From Gemmobacter lutimaris (GTDB lineage: Bacteria; Pseudomonadota; Alphaproteobacteria; Rhodobacterales; Rhodobacteraceae), in the NCBI RefSeq assembly GCF_003570715.1, contig NZ_QXXQ01000003.1, forward strand, positions 1 through 64,000: a DNA stretch of 64,000 bases, read 5' to 3'. Of the stretch, positions 26,138-34,415 are shown piece by piece. Position numbers and translations under genes: made by a program. Under the pieces are notes generated by a model. The model saw nothing but the letters and a program-made list of their open reading frames with translations, did no database searches and was not told the origin of the DNA. Each line of letters starts with the position of its first letter. Within the stretch, counting starts at the first letter, position 1.

Positions 26138-27487
26138 ATGTCCATTCCCCAATCCGGTGGCGGCCCCATCGAGCGGTTTGAGCAACTGGCCGAATACCTC
26201 GCCTCGGGCTGCAAGCCGAAAGCCGAATGGCGCATCGGCACCGAGCACGAGAAATTCGGCTTCCTGACCGACAGCCATCTGCCGCTGCCCTATGACGGCG
26301 CGCATTCGGTGAAGGCGCTGCTGGAAGGTCTGCGCGACCGGTTCAACTGGCAGCCGGTGCTTGAGGGGGACTATATCATCGGCCTCAGCCGCAACGGCGC
26401 CAATATCTCGCTTGAACCGGGCGGCCAGTTCGAGCTTTCGGGGGCGCCGCTGGCCAGCCTGCATGACACCGCCGCCGAATTGCAGAACCACTTCGACGAA
26501 GTGCGCGCCGTAACAGAAGGCTGGGGCGTCGGTTTCCTTGGCCTTGGCGCCGCGCCGGAATGGACGCATGACCAGATGCCGGTGATGCCCAAGGGGCGCT
26601 ACCGGCTGATGACCGAATACATGGGCCGCGTCGGCACCCATGGCACGCAGATGATGTATCGCACCTCGACGACGCAGGTGAACCTCGATTACGCTTCTGA
26701 GGCCGACATGGTGAAGAAGCTGCGCGTCGCGCTGGCGCTGCAACCTGTGGCGACGGCGCTTTTCGCCTCGTCGCCGTTCTTTGATGGCAAGCCGAACGGC
26801 CATCGGTCCTGGCGCTCGCGCATCTGGCGGGGCCTTGATGACGCGCGCACTGGCATGCTGCCCTTTGCTTTTGAACCCGGCATGGGTTTCCAGCGCTATG
26901 TGGACTGGGTGCTGGATGTGCCGATGTATTTTGTCTACCGCGACGGCAAATACATCAATGCGCTGGGCCAGAGCTTCCGCGATTTCCTGCGCGGCGAACT
27001 GCCCGCGCTGCCGGGCGAAAAGCCCACGCTGTCGGATTGGGCGGACCATCTGACCACGGTGTTCCCCGAGGCGCGGGTGAAGAAATACATCGAGATGCGT
27101 GGTGCCGATTGCGGGGATCAGCCGCATATCGTGGCACTGCCGGCCTTCTGGGTCGGGCTGATGTATGACGACGCCGCGCTGGATGCCGCATGGGATCTGG
27201 TGAAGGGCTTCGATGTGGAAACGCGCGAGGGGCTGCGGGTTGCGGCTTCGGTTTCCGCACTGGCGGGCGAGGCAAACGGCGTGAAACTGATTGACCTTGC
27301 ACATGCCACCGTGGGCCTGTCGCATGCCGGGCTTGCCGCACGCGGGCTGGACGAGGAACGCCTGCTGGCGCCCTTGATGCAAAGCCTCGGCAGCGGGCAG
27401 GTGCAGGCAGATCGCTTCCTTGCCGCCTATAACGGGGAATGGGGCGGCAGTCTCGCGCCGCTCTATCAGGCGGCGCGCGTGGTGTAA
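26138..27487 (+). CDS. gshA: Glutamate--cysteine ligase, plant/alphaproteobacterial type
   Basis: A 449-residue ATP-dependent ligase making gamma-glutamylcysteine, the first step of glutathione synthesis. The N-terminal part has WRIGTEHEKFGFLTD and ISLEPGGQFELSGAPLASLH, the glutamate/metal-binding motifs; QVNLDYASEADMVKKLRVAL and SRIWRGLDDARTGMLPFAFE are typical of the class found in plants and alphaproteobacteria. ATG at 26138 is preceded by GGAG. gshB is not in the window. Confidence 0.93.
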   Translation: MSIPQSGGGPIERFEQLAEYLASGCKPKAEWRIGTEHEKFGFLTDSHLPLPYDGAHSVKALLEGLRDRFNWQPVLEGDYIIGLSRNGANISLEPGGQFELSGAPLASLHDTAAELQNHFDEVRAVTEGWGVGFLGLGAAPEWTHDQMPVMPKGRYRLMTEYMGRVGTHGTQMMYRTSTTQVNLDYASEADMVKKLRVALALQPVATALFASSPFFDGKPNGHRSWRSRIWRGLDDARTGMLPFAFEPGMGFQRYVDWVLDVPMYFVYRDGKYINALGQSFRDFLRGELPALPGEKPTLSDWADHLTTVFPEARVKKYIEMRGADCGDQPHIVALPAFWVGLMYDDAALDAAWDLVKGFDVETREGLRVAASVSALAGEANGVKLIDLAHATVGLSHAGLAARGLDEERLLAPLMQSLGSGQVQADRFLAAYNGEWGGSLAPLYQAARVV

Positions 27488-27493
27488 CTGGCC

Positions 27494-27512
27494 GGGGCGC
27501 GGCCTGCGCCCC
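27494..27512. terminator. Hairpin between convergent gshA and plsY
   Basis: A perfect 7-bp stem, GGGGCGC/GCGCCCC, with a 5-base loop sits 6 bases from each stop. There is no T-run on either strand; it probably marks the 3' ends of both transcripts. Confidence 0.55.
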
Positions 27513-27518
27513 GATGCC

Positions 27519-28124
27519 TCACTTCTTGCCGATCTTCGGTTCCGTCCCGGTGCGCAGGCGCTGGATATTGGCTGCATGGCGGAAGAACACCAGCAGCGTC
27601 AGGATCATGCCCAGAAACAGCATCCGTCCCTGACCCAGCATCAGCATCCAGACTGTCGAGCTTGCCGCCGCCGCGAGTGCGGAGAGCGAGGAGATCCGCG
27701 AGACTACAGCGACCAGAAGCCATGTGGCGCAGCAGGCAAGGCCGACGGGCCAGGCCAGCGCCAGCAGCACACCCAGAAAGGTTGCCACGCCCTTGCCGCC
27801 CTTGAAGTTGAGGAATACCGGGTAAAGATGGCCCAGGAAGGCCGCTAGGCCGGCAAGCTGCGCCGCATCCTCGCCCGCCACCGCCCGCGCGATCAGCACC
27901 GCCACCGCGCCCTTGGCGCCATCCAGCAGCAGGGTCGCCGCCGCAGCCGCCTTGTTGCCGGTGCGCAGCACATTGGTCGCGCCGATATTGCCCGATCCGA
28001 TCTGCCGCAGGTCGCCCAGCCCCATCAGGCGGGTGATGACCACCCCGAAAGGCACCGACCCCAACAGATAGGCGAAGAAGGCAACCAGAAACAGTGTCGT
28101 GGGATCGGTCGTCAGGCTCGGCAT
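27519..28124 (-). CDS. plsY: Glycerol-3-phosphate acyltransferase PlsY
   Basis: A 201-residue multi-pass membrane enzyme that moves the acyl group from acyl-phosphate to glycerol-3-phosphate, starting phospholipid synthesis. Conserved motifs: [40 protein letters not shown] and [19 protein letters not shown]. It begins 3 bases after the pyrC-like stop and is the last gene of the pyrB operon, an odd partner for pyrimidine genes. Confidence 0.94.
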   Translation of the reverse strand: MPSLTTDPTTLFLVAFFAYLLGSVPFGVVITRLMGLGDLRQIGSGNIGATNVLRTGNKAAAAATLLLDGAKGAVAVLIARAVAGEDAAQLAGLAAFLGHLYPVFLNFKGGKGVATFLGVLLALAWPVGLACCATWLLVAVVSRISSLSALAAAASSTVWMLMLGQGRMLFLGMILTLLVFFRHAANIQRLRTGTEPKIGKK

Positions 28125-28127
28125 CCG

Positions 28128-29402
28128 TTATTCTCCTGCCGCAAAGACACGGGTGCCGCCCACCCATGTGGCGAGCACCTTACCCTCCATCCGCTGCCCG
28201 TCAAAGGGGGTGTTCTTCGACTTGGACCGCAGGGTGAAACGGTCCAGCACGAAGGGCGCATCGGGGTCGAATAGCACCAGATCGGCCGGCGCGCCCGCCG
28301 CCAGCCGCCCTTGCGGCAGGCCCAGGCGTCGCGCAGGGTTGAGGCTGAGCGCGCGCCACAATTGCGGCAGGCTCAGGTGGCCGGCGTGGTAAAGCCGCAT
28401 CGCGGCGGGCAGAAGCGTTTCCAGCCCCACGGCGCCCGAGGCGGCCTCTTCATAGGGCAGGCGCTTGCTTTCCTCGTCGGCGGGCGTGTGCATGGAACAG
28501 ATCACGTCTATCAGCCCCGCCCCCACTGCCTCGACCATGGCCAGACGGTCGTCCTCGGACCGCAGTGGCGGAGTCATGCGGAAGAAGGTGCGGTAATCTC
28601 CCACGTCGATCTCGTTCAGCGTCAGGTGATGGATCGACACCCCGGCCGTTACGTCGAACCCGTTCTTCCGCGCGCGTTCCAGCGCGGGCAGGGTGCGGGC
28701 GCAGGTGATCTGGTCGGCGTGGTAGCGCACGCCGGTCATCTCGACCAAGCCGATGTCCCGGTCAAAGCCCATGCGTTCCGCCATCGGATGCACACCCGGC
28801 AGACCGCGCAACGAGGCGAACTTGCCGCTGGTCACGGCGGCACCCTTTGACAGGCCGGGTTCCTGCGGATGGCCGATCACCAGCGCGCCAAGGCTGCGGG
28901 CATAGGTGAAGGCCCGCCCCAGCGCTTTGGTATCGGTGCTGACCGCATCGGCATCGGTGAAGGCCACGGCGCCCGCATCCAGCAGAAAGCCGATCTCGGT
29001 CATCTCGTGGCCCTGACGGCCCTTGGTCAGCGCGGCCATGTGGCGGATGCGCACGGGGCTGGCCTCGGCCGCGCGGCGCGTCACGAATTCCAGCACCTCG
29101 GGCGTGTCGATGGCGGGCGCGGTATCGGGACGCGCAATGATTGTCGTTACCCCGCCCGCCGCCGCCGCCAGCCCGGCGGACCGAAAGCTTTCGCGGTGCC
29201 GTTCGCCCGGCTCGCCGATCTTGACGCCAAGATCCACGATACCGGGGGCAAGGCATTTGCTGCCGCAATCCACGACCTCGGCCCCTTCGGGCGCGGGTTC
29301 GTTCACTGCGACGATCTGCCCGCCGCGCAGCGTCAGGCTGCCGGGCGCATCCGTCAGCGCCTCGGGGTCGATCAGGCGGGCATTGGTGAAATGCAGGGTC
29401 AT
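28128..29402 (-). CDS. Pseudo-dihydroorotase (PyrC'/PyrX-like), metal ligands lost
   Basis: A 424-residue amidohydrolase-fold protein that would normally be called dihydroorotase. The key residues are changed: the HxH zinc ligands of the usual PGxIDxHVHxREPG are Gly59 and Lys61 (APGIVDLGVKIGEPG), and the catalytic Asp of the usual T-D-H-A-P is Met304 (CSMHTPADEE). It is therefore likely inactive. In Pseudomonas a similar inactive PyrC' forms a complex with aspartate transcarbamylase, and here pyrB is 1.1 kb upstream in the same operon. A separate active PyrC is expected elsewhere in the genome. Confidence 0.85.
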   Translation of the reverse strand: MTLHFTNARLIDPEALTDAPGSLTLRGGQIVAVNEPAPEGAEVVDCGSKCLAPGIVDLGVKIGEPGERHRESFRSAGLAAAAGGVTTIIARPDTAPAIDTPEVLEFVTRRAAEASPVRIRHMAALTKGRQGHEMTEIGFLLDAGAVAFTDADAVSTDTKALGRAFTYARSLGALVIGHPQEPGLSKGAAVTSGKFASLRGLPGVHPMAERMGFDRDIGLVEMTGVRYHADQITCARTLPALERARKNGFDVTAGVSIHHLTLNEIDVGDYRTFFRMTPPLRSEDDRLAMVEAVGAGLIDVICSMHTPADEESKRLPYEEAASGAVGLETLLPAAMRLYHAGHLSLPQLWRALSLNPARRLGLPQGRLAAGAPADLVLFDPDAPFVLDRFTLRSKSKNTPFDGQRMEGKVLATWVGGTRVFAAGE

Positions 29403-29444
29403 GTCATGCCCTCCGGGGGTAGGATTGAAATGCAGGGGCGGGCA

Positions 29445-29567
29445 TCAGCCGGACCCCAGCACGAATGCAAGTGTGAAAAGCCCGAGGAACACCAGAACGG
29501 CGACGGCCACCATGCCGCCGGCGCGCATTTCCTCTTTCGTGGGCTTGCGGTTCGGATCGGGTTTCAT
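29445..29567 (-). CDS. 40-residue single-helix membrane microprotein
   Basis: A 40-residue protein: basic, proline-rich N-terminus (MKPDPNRKPTKEEMRAGG) and one membrane helix (MVAVAVLVFLGLFTLAFVL), ending GSG. The ATG at 29567 overlaps the upstream stop as ATGA, and GGGG-rich sequence precedes it, so translation is coupled. It lies 42 bases before the pyrC-like gene. No family is known to me; the hydrophobic helix and the coupling are the evidence that it is made. Confidence 0.65.
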   Translation of the reverse strand: MKPDPNRKPTKEEMRAGGMVAVAVLVFLGLFTLAFVLGSG

Positions 29568-30058
29568 GCCGCCCCCCTTTGCACCTGCCGGATCAGCGCC
29601 AGCACCTGCGCACCTTCGTCGATGCGGTCGAAGATCAGGCTTTCGGTCACCGCGCCGCGCGGGCCGGTCATCTGCTGGTGCAACCTGATCGTTGCTGGCT
29701 CGCCCTCACTGTCCACGATGGTCGCCGGGGTCAGGGTCAGCGCATGTTCCCGCACCCCGGCCAGCGGCCAGTGCATCGCCACGATGGCACGGCGGTCGGT
29801 CAGCGTGTAGCGCGCGAATTTCGCCCGCAGGCGCGGCTGATAGGCCCGCCAGAACGCGAGTTTCATTCCGACAACCAGAAAGGGCAGGCCGAACAGCCAG
29901 AAGGCGCCCTGTTCCAGCGCCTTGGTCATCCAGAACAGCGAGAAAGCGATGAAGGCGAGGCCGAAGACCATTTCGCCGGGGCGCGAGACATCCAGCAGGC
30001 CGCCCGGCTCGGGCCGCCCTTCCCACAGGATACGTTCACCCGGCTGCAAATCGGTCAT
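29564..30058 (-). CDS. Small membrane protein with PH-like domain
   Basis: A 164-residue protein with two membrane helices (~33-50 and ~55-72, GEMVFGLAFIAFSLFWMTKA and GAFWLFGLPFLVVGMKLAFW), preceded by GERILWEGRPEPGGLL, which matches the start of bacterial PH-like membrane proteins. The C-terminal half is beta-rich with YTLTDRRAIVAMHWPLAGV. ATG at 30058 overlaps the preceding stop (ATGA). Function unknown; the similar layout of its neighbour suggests a paralogous pair acting together. Confidence 0.75.
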   Translation of the reverse strand: MTDLQPGERILWEGRPEPGGLLDVSRPGEMVFGLAFIAFSLFWMTKALEQGAFWLFGLPFLVVGMKLAFWRAYQPRLRAKFARYTLTDRRAIVAMHWPLAGVREHALTLTPATIVDSEGEPATIRLHQQMTGPRGAVTESLIFDRIDEGAQVLALIRQVQRGAA

Positions 30059-30510
30059 GCCCGGCCGCCCCGTGCCGCTTCGATCCGCGCGCGGGTGGCG
30101 GCTCCGTCGCGCAGGTATTTCATCAGGAATCTCTCGCCCGAGCGGGTGATGACGACCAGATCGCCGAACACCGGCTTCACATCGGCAATATCGCCCAGCG
30201 GGATCGCCTGCCCGGCTGGGCCCAAAAGCCGCCGGTCGGTCAGTCGCCATTCTGCCGCCAGCGCCTCGGAGGCGAGCCAGGCCGACCGCAGGCCCAGCGC
30301 CAGCACCGCCGCGACCGGCCCGATCCATGGATAGGGGTTGCCAAACGCCAGCAGCGCGGCCCCGGCCAGCGTGCCGAAGATGACTACAAGGATCAGGGTA
30401 TTGCGCCAGTAGACCGTGCGGTCGGCGCGAAAGCTGTCCACCAGCCGCTCGCCCTCGGCCAAGGCCTGCGGGCCGCGAAACAGGCTGTCGCGGGCGGGGC
30501 CGTCGGTCAT
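30055..30510 (-). CDS. Small membrane protein with PH-like domain
   Basis: A 151-residue protein built like its downstream neighbour: [20 protein letters not shown], two membrane helices ([19 protein letters not shown] and [18 protein letters not shown]), then a cytoplasmic beta-rich part with [36 protein letters not shown] and [13 protein letters not shown]. The L/WxLTDRR motif is a hallmark of bacterial PH domains. Its start overlaps the pyrB stop as ATGA. Role unknown. Confidence 0.75.
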   Translation of the reverse strand: MTDGPARDSLFRGPQALAEGERLVDSFRADRTVYWRNTLILVVIFGTLAGAALLAFGNPYPWIGPVAAVLALGLRSAWLASEALAAEWRLTDRRLLGPAGQAIPLGDIADVKPVFGDLVVITRSGERFLMKYLRDGAATRARIEAARGGRA

Positions 30511-31469
30511 ACCATGGTCTCCGCCGCCTTGGCGCCGCGTTCGGCGCGCAGGTTTCGGGCCAGGAGGTCCATGCAGGCCATGCGGACCGCGACGCCCATT
30601 TCCACCTGATCCTGAATCACGCTGCGGTTGATGTCGTCGGCCAGCTCGCCGTCGATCTCCACCCCGCGGTTCATCGGGCCGGGATGCATGACGATGGCAT
30701 CCGGCGCGGCAACCGACAGCTTTTCCCCGTCCAGCCCGTAGCGGTGATAGTATTCGCGTTCCGAGGGGATGAAGCCGCCGTCCATCCGTTCCTTCTGAAG
30801 CCGCAGCATCATCACAACATCGGCGCCCTTCAGCCCCTCGCGCATGTCGTCAAACACCTCGCAGCCGAATTCGGCCACGCCCGAGGGCATCAGCGTCGGT
30901 GGCCCGATCAGCCGCACACGGTTTTCCATCTTGCCCAGAAGGATCAGGTTCGAGCGCGCCACCCGGCTGTGCGCGATGTCGCCGCAGATCGCCACGGTCA
31001 GCCGCTGGATGCGGCCCTTGGCGCGGCGGATGGTCAGCGCATCCAGCAGCGCCTGCGTCGGGTGTTCATGCTTGCCGTCGCCCGCGTTCAGCACGGCGCA
31101 ATTCACCTTGCTGGCCAACAGGTTGACCGCGCCCGAGTTCGGATGCCGCACCACCAGCAGGTCGGGGTGCATCGCGTTCAGCGTCAGCGCGGTGTCGATC
31201 AGCGTCTCGCCCTTCTTCACGCTCGACTGCGCAACGCTCATGTTCATCACATCGGCGCCAAGGCGCTTGCCCGCCAGCTCGAAACTCGCCTGCGTGCGGG
31301 TCGAGTTTTCGAAGAACATGTTGATCTGGGTCATCCCCTCCAGCGCGTCAGAGCTTTTGACGGTGCGCCGGTTCAGATCGACATAGCGTTCGGCCAGATC
31401 CAGAACGCTGCGGATCTCGTCAGGGGCGAGGTGTTCGATGCCGAGCAGATGACGGGCGCGGAACGACAT
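30507..31469 (-). CDS. pyrB: Aspartate carbamoyltransferase catalytic chain
   Basis: A 320-residue enzyme for the committed step of pyrimidine synthesis. [20 protein letters not shown] holds the carbamoyl-phosphate site (STRT); [27 protein letters not shown] and [13 protein letters not shown] complete both substrate sites. I chose ATG at 31469 because GGGAG lies before it and homology starts there ([14 protein letters not shown]). First gene of the pyrB-small proteins-pyrC'-plsY operon. No pyrI regulatory subunit is adjacent. Confidence 0.95.
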   Translation of the reverse strand: MSFRARHLLGIEHLAPDEIRSVLDLAERYVDLNRRTVKSSDALEGMTQINMFFENSTRTQASFELAGKRLGADVMNMSVAQSSVKKGETLIDTALTLNAMHPDLLVVRHPNSGAVNLLASKVNCAVLNAGDGKHEHPTQALLDALTIRRAKGRIQRLTVAICGDIAHSRVARSNLILLGKMENRVRLIGPPTLMPSGVAEFGCEVFDDMREGLKGADVVMMLRLQKERMDGGFIPSEREYYHRYGLDGEKLSVAAPDAIVMHPGPMNRGVEIDGELADDINRSVIQDQVEMGVAVRMACMDLLARNLRAERGAKAAETMV

Positions 31470-31547
31470 GGAAATCTCCCTCGGCAGCGGTTGCCGCGTT
31501 ATAGGCAGCCGGGGAAGGCGGATCAATCGGTGAAATCGGCACAGGTC

Positions 31548-34235
31548 TCAGCGGATACTGCCCAGGATGTCATCCCACAGGTCTGCCCGCATCTGGAAGG
31601 CCTGATTCAGGCTTTCGATGGTCATCAGATTATTCTTGATGGTCAGGTTCATCTCTTCAAGATCCAGTGACGGGTCGATCAGCAGTCGGTCTTCCTCGGG
31701 GTCGAAATCCACGAGGTCGATGTGGCCCTTGGTCAGGGCGTCCTTGCTGAGAACGAAAGTATCCTCGCCCGCGCCACCCACCAGTTGCGTCGTGCCGCCA
31801 TTGGCCACCAGTGTGTCGTCGCCTGTGCCGCCGCGCAGCAACAGCTTGCCGGTGCCCCCCACCAGCATGTCATTGCCGCCACCGCCGTCCAGCGTGTCAT
31901 TGCCGGCATCACCGATCAGCTTGTCGTTGCCGCTGCCGCCGACCAGCTTGTCATTCCCTGCTCCACCGGAAAGCTGGTCGTCACCCGCGCCGCCGTCGAT
32001 CTTGTCGTTTCCGGCGTTGCCTTCAAGGATGTCATTGCCGCCCAGCCCCTTCAGCACGTCTTTCCCGATGCTGCCGACGATATGATTGATCTTGGCAGTG
32101 CCCTTGGTGATCGCATCGCCCAGATCGGCAAAGATGGTGGCAAGCCCGCCGTTGAAGGCGAAATTCGCATTGTCGAGGAAGGAATTGAGCGTGTGCTTCT
32201 TGCCCAGTTCCACCTCGAACAGCGCGATGTCCTTCGAACTCAGCGGATCGTCCAGCGTCACCAGCGCGATGCGCTGCGCCTTGTTGGCCCATTCGATCGC
32301 CAGATCGCCGCGCGTCGGCTTCAGCCCGATCTGGGCGAAGCCTGAAATATCCAGCACATCACCGCGTTCATACCCTTCGATCCTGTCAACGCCGCCATTC
32401 TGGCCAAAGATGAAACGATCTTTGCCACCGCCGCCATTCAGCGTGTCATTGCCCGCCCCGCCCTCCAGCGTATCGGCCCCCGCCCCACCGTGCAGCACGT
32501 CCGCCCCGTCGCCGCCCGACAGGCGGTCATTGCCCGCATCGCCGGACAGGTCGTCATTGCCTGCATCGCCGGAAAGCACATCGTTGCCCGCGCCGCCCAG
32601 CAGCCTGTCCTTGCCTACGCCGCCCGACAGATCATCATTGCCGCCATTGCCGCGCAGCACATCGTCGCCATCCAGACCCACCAGCTTGTCGGCCGCATCG
32701 CCGCCGACAAGCACATCGTTGCCCGAGGTGCCGATGCTCTTGTCCGTCGGTTTGATGATTGCATCCGACAGGTGGGTGGCAAGCTGTGCCACGCCGTTCG
32801 ACAGTTCGACCAGCGCGGTCTTGGTCGCGTCGCTGACAATGATGTCCTTGCCGCTGGTATTGAGATAGCCGTCCAGCCCATCCATCAGCTTGATCAGATT
32901 GCCACCAAGCTTGATCATGGCGGGAACTCCTGTTGCAGCGGGTTGCCTGATGCTCAGCGCATCGGTGCCGAAGGTGAAATCGGTGATCTTGTCGGGTCCG
33001 TCCTCGGCCCCCGGCGTGATGACAAACACATCCTTGCCATCGCCGCCGGTCAGTGTATCGACGCCCTTGCCGCCATCCAGCGTATCCTCGCCTGCCGCAC
33101 CGGACAGGGTGTCGGCCCCCTTGCCGCCTTCCAGCAGGTTGGCCTTGCCGTCGCCCGCGATGGTGTCGTTTCGCGAGGTGCCGGTGACATTTTCGAAGTT
33201 GCTGATGGTATCGGTATCGTTGCCGTCCCTTGCAAAGCCCGCCGCCAGATCGACCTCGACCCCCAGATCCGGGTCGGGGCGTTCGCCGTTAAAGGCCTCC
33301 CATGAGGTTTCCAGAAGGTCGCCAAAGGCATTGGTCAGGTGAAATTCGGTCACCAGCGTATCGACGCCGCCGCGCCCGTCCAGAGTGTCGTCATCCAGCC
33401 CGCCCGAGATCGCATTGGCCTTGTCGTCGCCCTTGATGATGTCCTTGCTGGGTGATCCGAGGATACTCTCGATCCCCTTCAGCGAGGTGACGATGGTTGC
33501 GTAATCCTCGTAATAGCCACCGCGAGTCTGCACGGTTCCGGCCTTCAGGTCCGCCCGGATCGCCGTGAGGTCATCGGGGAAAAGCGAGCCGCCAGAGCCC
33601 CGGCCATAACCGATCCAGTCGATCCCCCCACGCCCGTTGACCGTATCGCTGCCACCCTCGCTGAGGTCGAAGAACTCCACCTCGCCATCGCTGCCGCTGA
33701 TGATGTCATTGCCTTCCGAGCCGATCACTGCCTCGAAGTTGCGCAGGCTGTCGGTGTAGCCACCCCAGTTCGTGATCGAAAAGCTGAAATGCTTGGTGCC
33801 GACGGCCTTGCCGTTGTCCCAGATCGTCGAGGATTCTTCCTGCACGATGTCACGGCCCTGCCAAGAGGCGGTTCCGGCGGCCAGATCGACATTGGCGTAG
33901 TAACGCGGATAGGGCAGATCGAACTCCCATCCATAAAGCTCGCCATCGGCAAAGGTGTCGATGCGGAAATCCAGCAGGTCGAAGCCTGCGCCGCCATCTA
34001 CGTCATCATCGCCGCTGCTGACCTGAAACACATCGTCACCCGCGCCCAGATCGACGGTGAACCGGCCGTTGAAGGTGGGGGTGGCGATCCGGTAGTCATA
34101 CCAGCTGCCGGTCCAGACCCGTTCCAGTTCGAACGGGATCATCCGGCCACCGGATACGAAATCATCGGCTTCGTCCAGCGTCACCGAAGTATCGTCGGAG
34201 CTGAGCCAGCTATGGGCCATGTCTCTGATCGGCAT
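31548..34235 (-). CDS. Large RTX calcium-binding protein, probable type I secreted
   Basis: An 895-residue acidic protein with many GGxGxDxUx nonapeptides that form calcium beta-rolls. Blocks lie at roughly 60-90, 265-300, 355-415, 500-605 and 720-810 (for example GGAGNDVLSGDAGNDDLSGD). There is no Sec signal; proteins of this kind leave through type I systems using an uncleaved C-terminal signal, here probably the last ~60 residues (LNQAFQMRADLWDDILGSIR). No catalytic or adhesion domain is clear between the blocks. No type I exporter is in the window. The repeats have nearly the same base composition as neighbours. Confidence 0.85.
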   Translation of the reverse strand: MPIRDMAHSWLSSDDTSVTLDEADDFVSGGRMIPFELERVWTGSWYDYRIATPTFNGRFTVDLGAGDDVFQVSSGDDDVDGGAGFDLLDFRIDTFADGELYGWEFDLPYPRYYANVDLAAGTASWQGRDIVQEESSTIWDNGKAVGTKHFSFSITNWGGYTDSLRNFEAVIGSEGNDIISGSDGEVEFFDLSEGGSDTVNGRGGIDWIGYGRGSGGSLFPDDLTAIRADLKAGTVQTRGGYYEDYATIVTSLKGIESILGSPSKDIIKGDDKANAISGGLDDDTLDGRGGVDTLVTEFHLTNAFGDLLETSWEAFNGERPDPDLGVEVDLAAGFARDGNDTDTISNFENVTGTSRNDTIAGDGKANLLEGGKGADTLSGAAGEDTLDGGKGVDTLTGGDGKDVFVITPGAEDGPDKITDFTFGTDALSIRQPAATGVPAMIKLGGNLIKLMDGLDGYLNTSGKDIIVSDATKTALVELSNGVAQLATHLSDAIIKPTDKSIGTSGNDVLVGGDAADKLVGLDGDDVLRGNGGNDDLSGGVGKDRLLGGAGNDVLSGDAGNDDLSGDAGNDRLSGGDGADVLHGGAGADTLEGGAGNDTLNGGGGKDRFIFGQNGGVDRIEGYERGDVLDISGFAQIGLKPTRGDLAIEWANKAQRIALVTLDDPLSSKDIALFEVELGKKHTLNSFLDNANFAFNGGLATIFADLGDAITKGTAKINHIVGSIGKDVLKGLGGNDILEGNAGNDKIDGGAGDDQLSGGAGNDKLVGGSGNDKLIGDAGNDTLDGGGGNDMLVGGTGKLLLRGGTGDDTLVANGGTTQLVGGAGEDTFVLSKDALTKGHIDLVDFDPEEDRLLIDPSLDLEEMNLTIKNNLMTIESLNQAFQMRADLWDDILGSIR

Positions 34236-34305
34236 TCTGGTCCCCCTTCATCGCGGGTGGAAAAGGTTTGGCCTTCGGATCAATGCGTCGTGATGGAATG
34301 GAATG

Positions 34306-34330
34306 ACCCCGGCCCTGTCAGGGCCGGGGT
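34306..34330. terminator. Strong intergenic palindrome between mtlK operon and RTX gene
   Basis: A perfect 11-bp stem, ACCCCGGCCCT/AGGGCCGGGGT, with a 3-base loop and a short T-run on the plus strand (GGGGTTTTG). It lies between two minus-strand genes (mtlK stop at 34416, RTX start at 34235), 71 bases before the RTX start. It may be a second barrier to readthrough or a structured RTX leader. Confidence 0.5.
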
Positions 34331-34379
34331 TTTGAAAGCGTAGCGCGGTGCCGGGCAGGCAGGCAAGCGCCCGGCGCGG

Positions 34380-34405
34380 TTTCCTCCCCTGAACAGGGGA
34401 GGAAA
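34380..34405 (-). terminator. Hairpin at the 3' end of the polyol operon
   Basis: TTTCCTCCCCT/AGGGGAGGAAA, an 11-bp perfect stem with a 4-base loop, lies 10 bases after the mtlK stop. It ends the operon on the minus strand but has no T-run beyond the stem. Confidence 0.6.
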
Positions 34406-34415
34406 GGGTGCGAAA

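Noticed and set aside
30507-31469. Upstream ATG at 31526 for pyrB
   Set aside because: It adds 19 residues without homology and has no good ribosome site; the GGGAG before 31469 decides.
31548-34235. Tandem DNA repeat array
   Set aside because: The periodicity comes from RTX nonapeptide codons; it is coding sequence and not a satellite or CRISPR.
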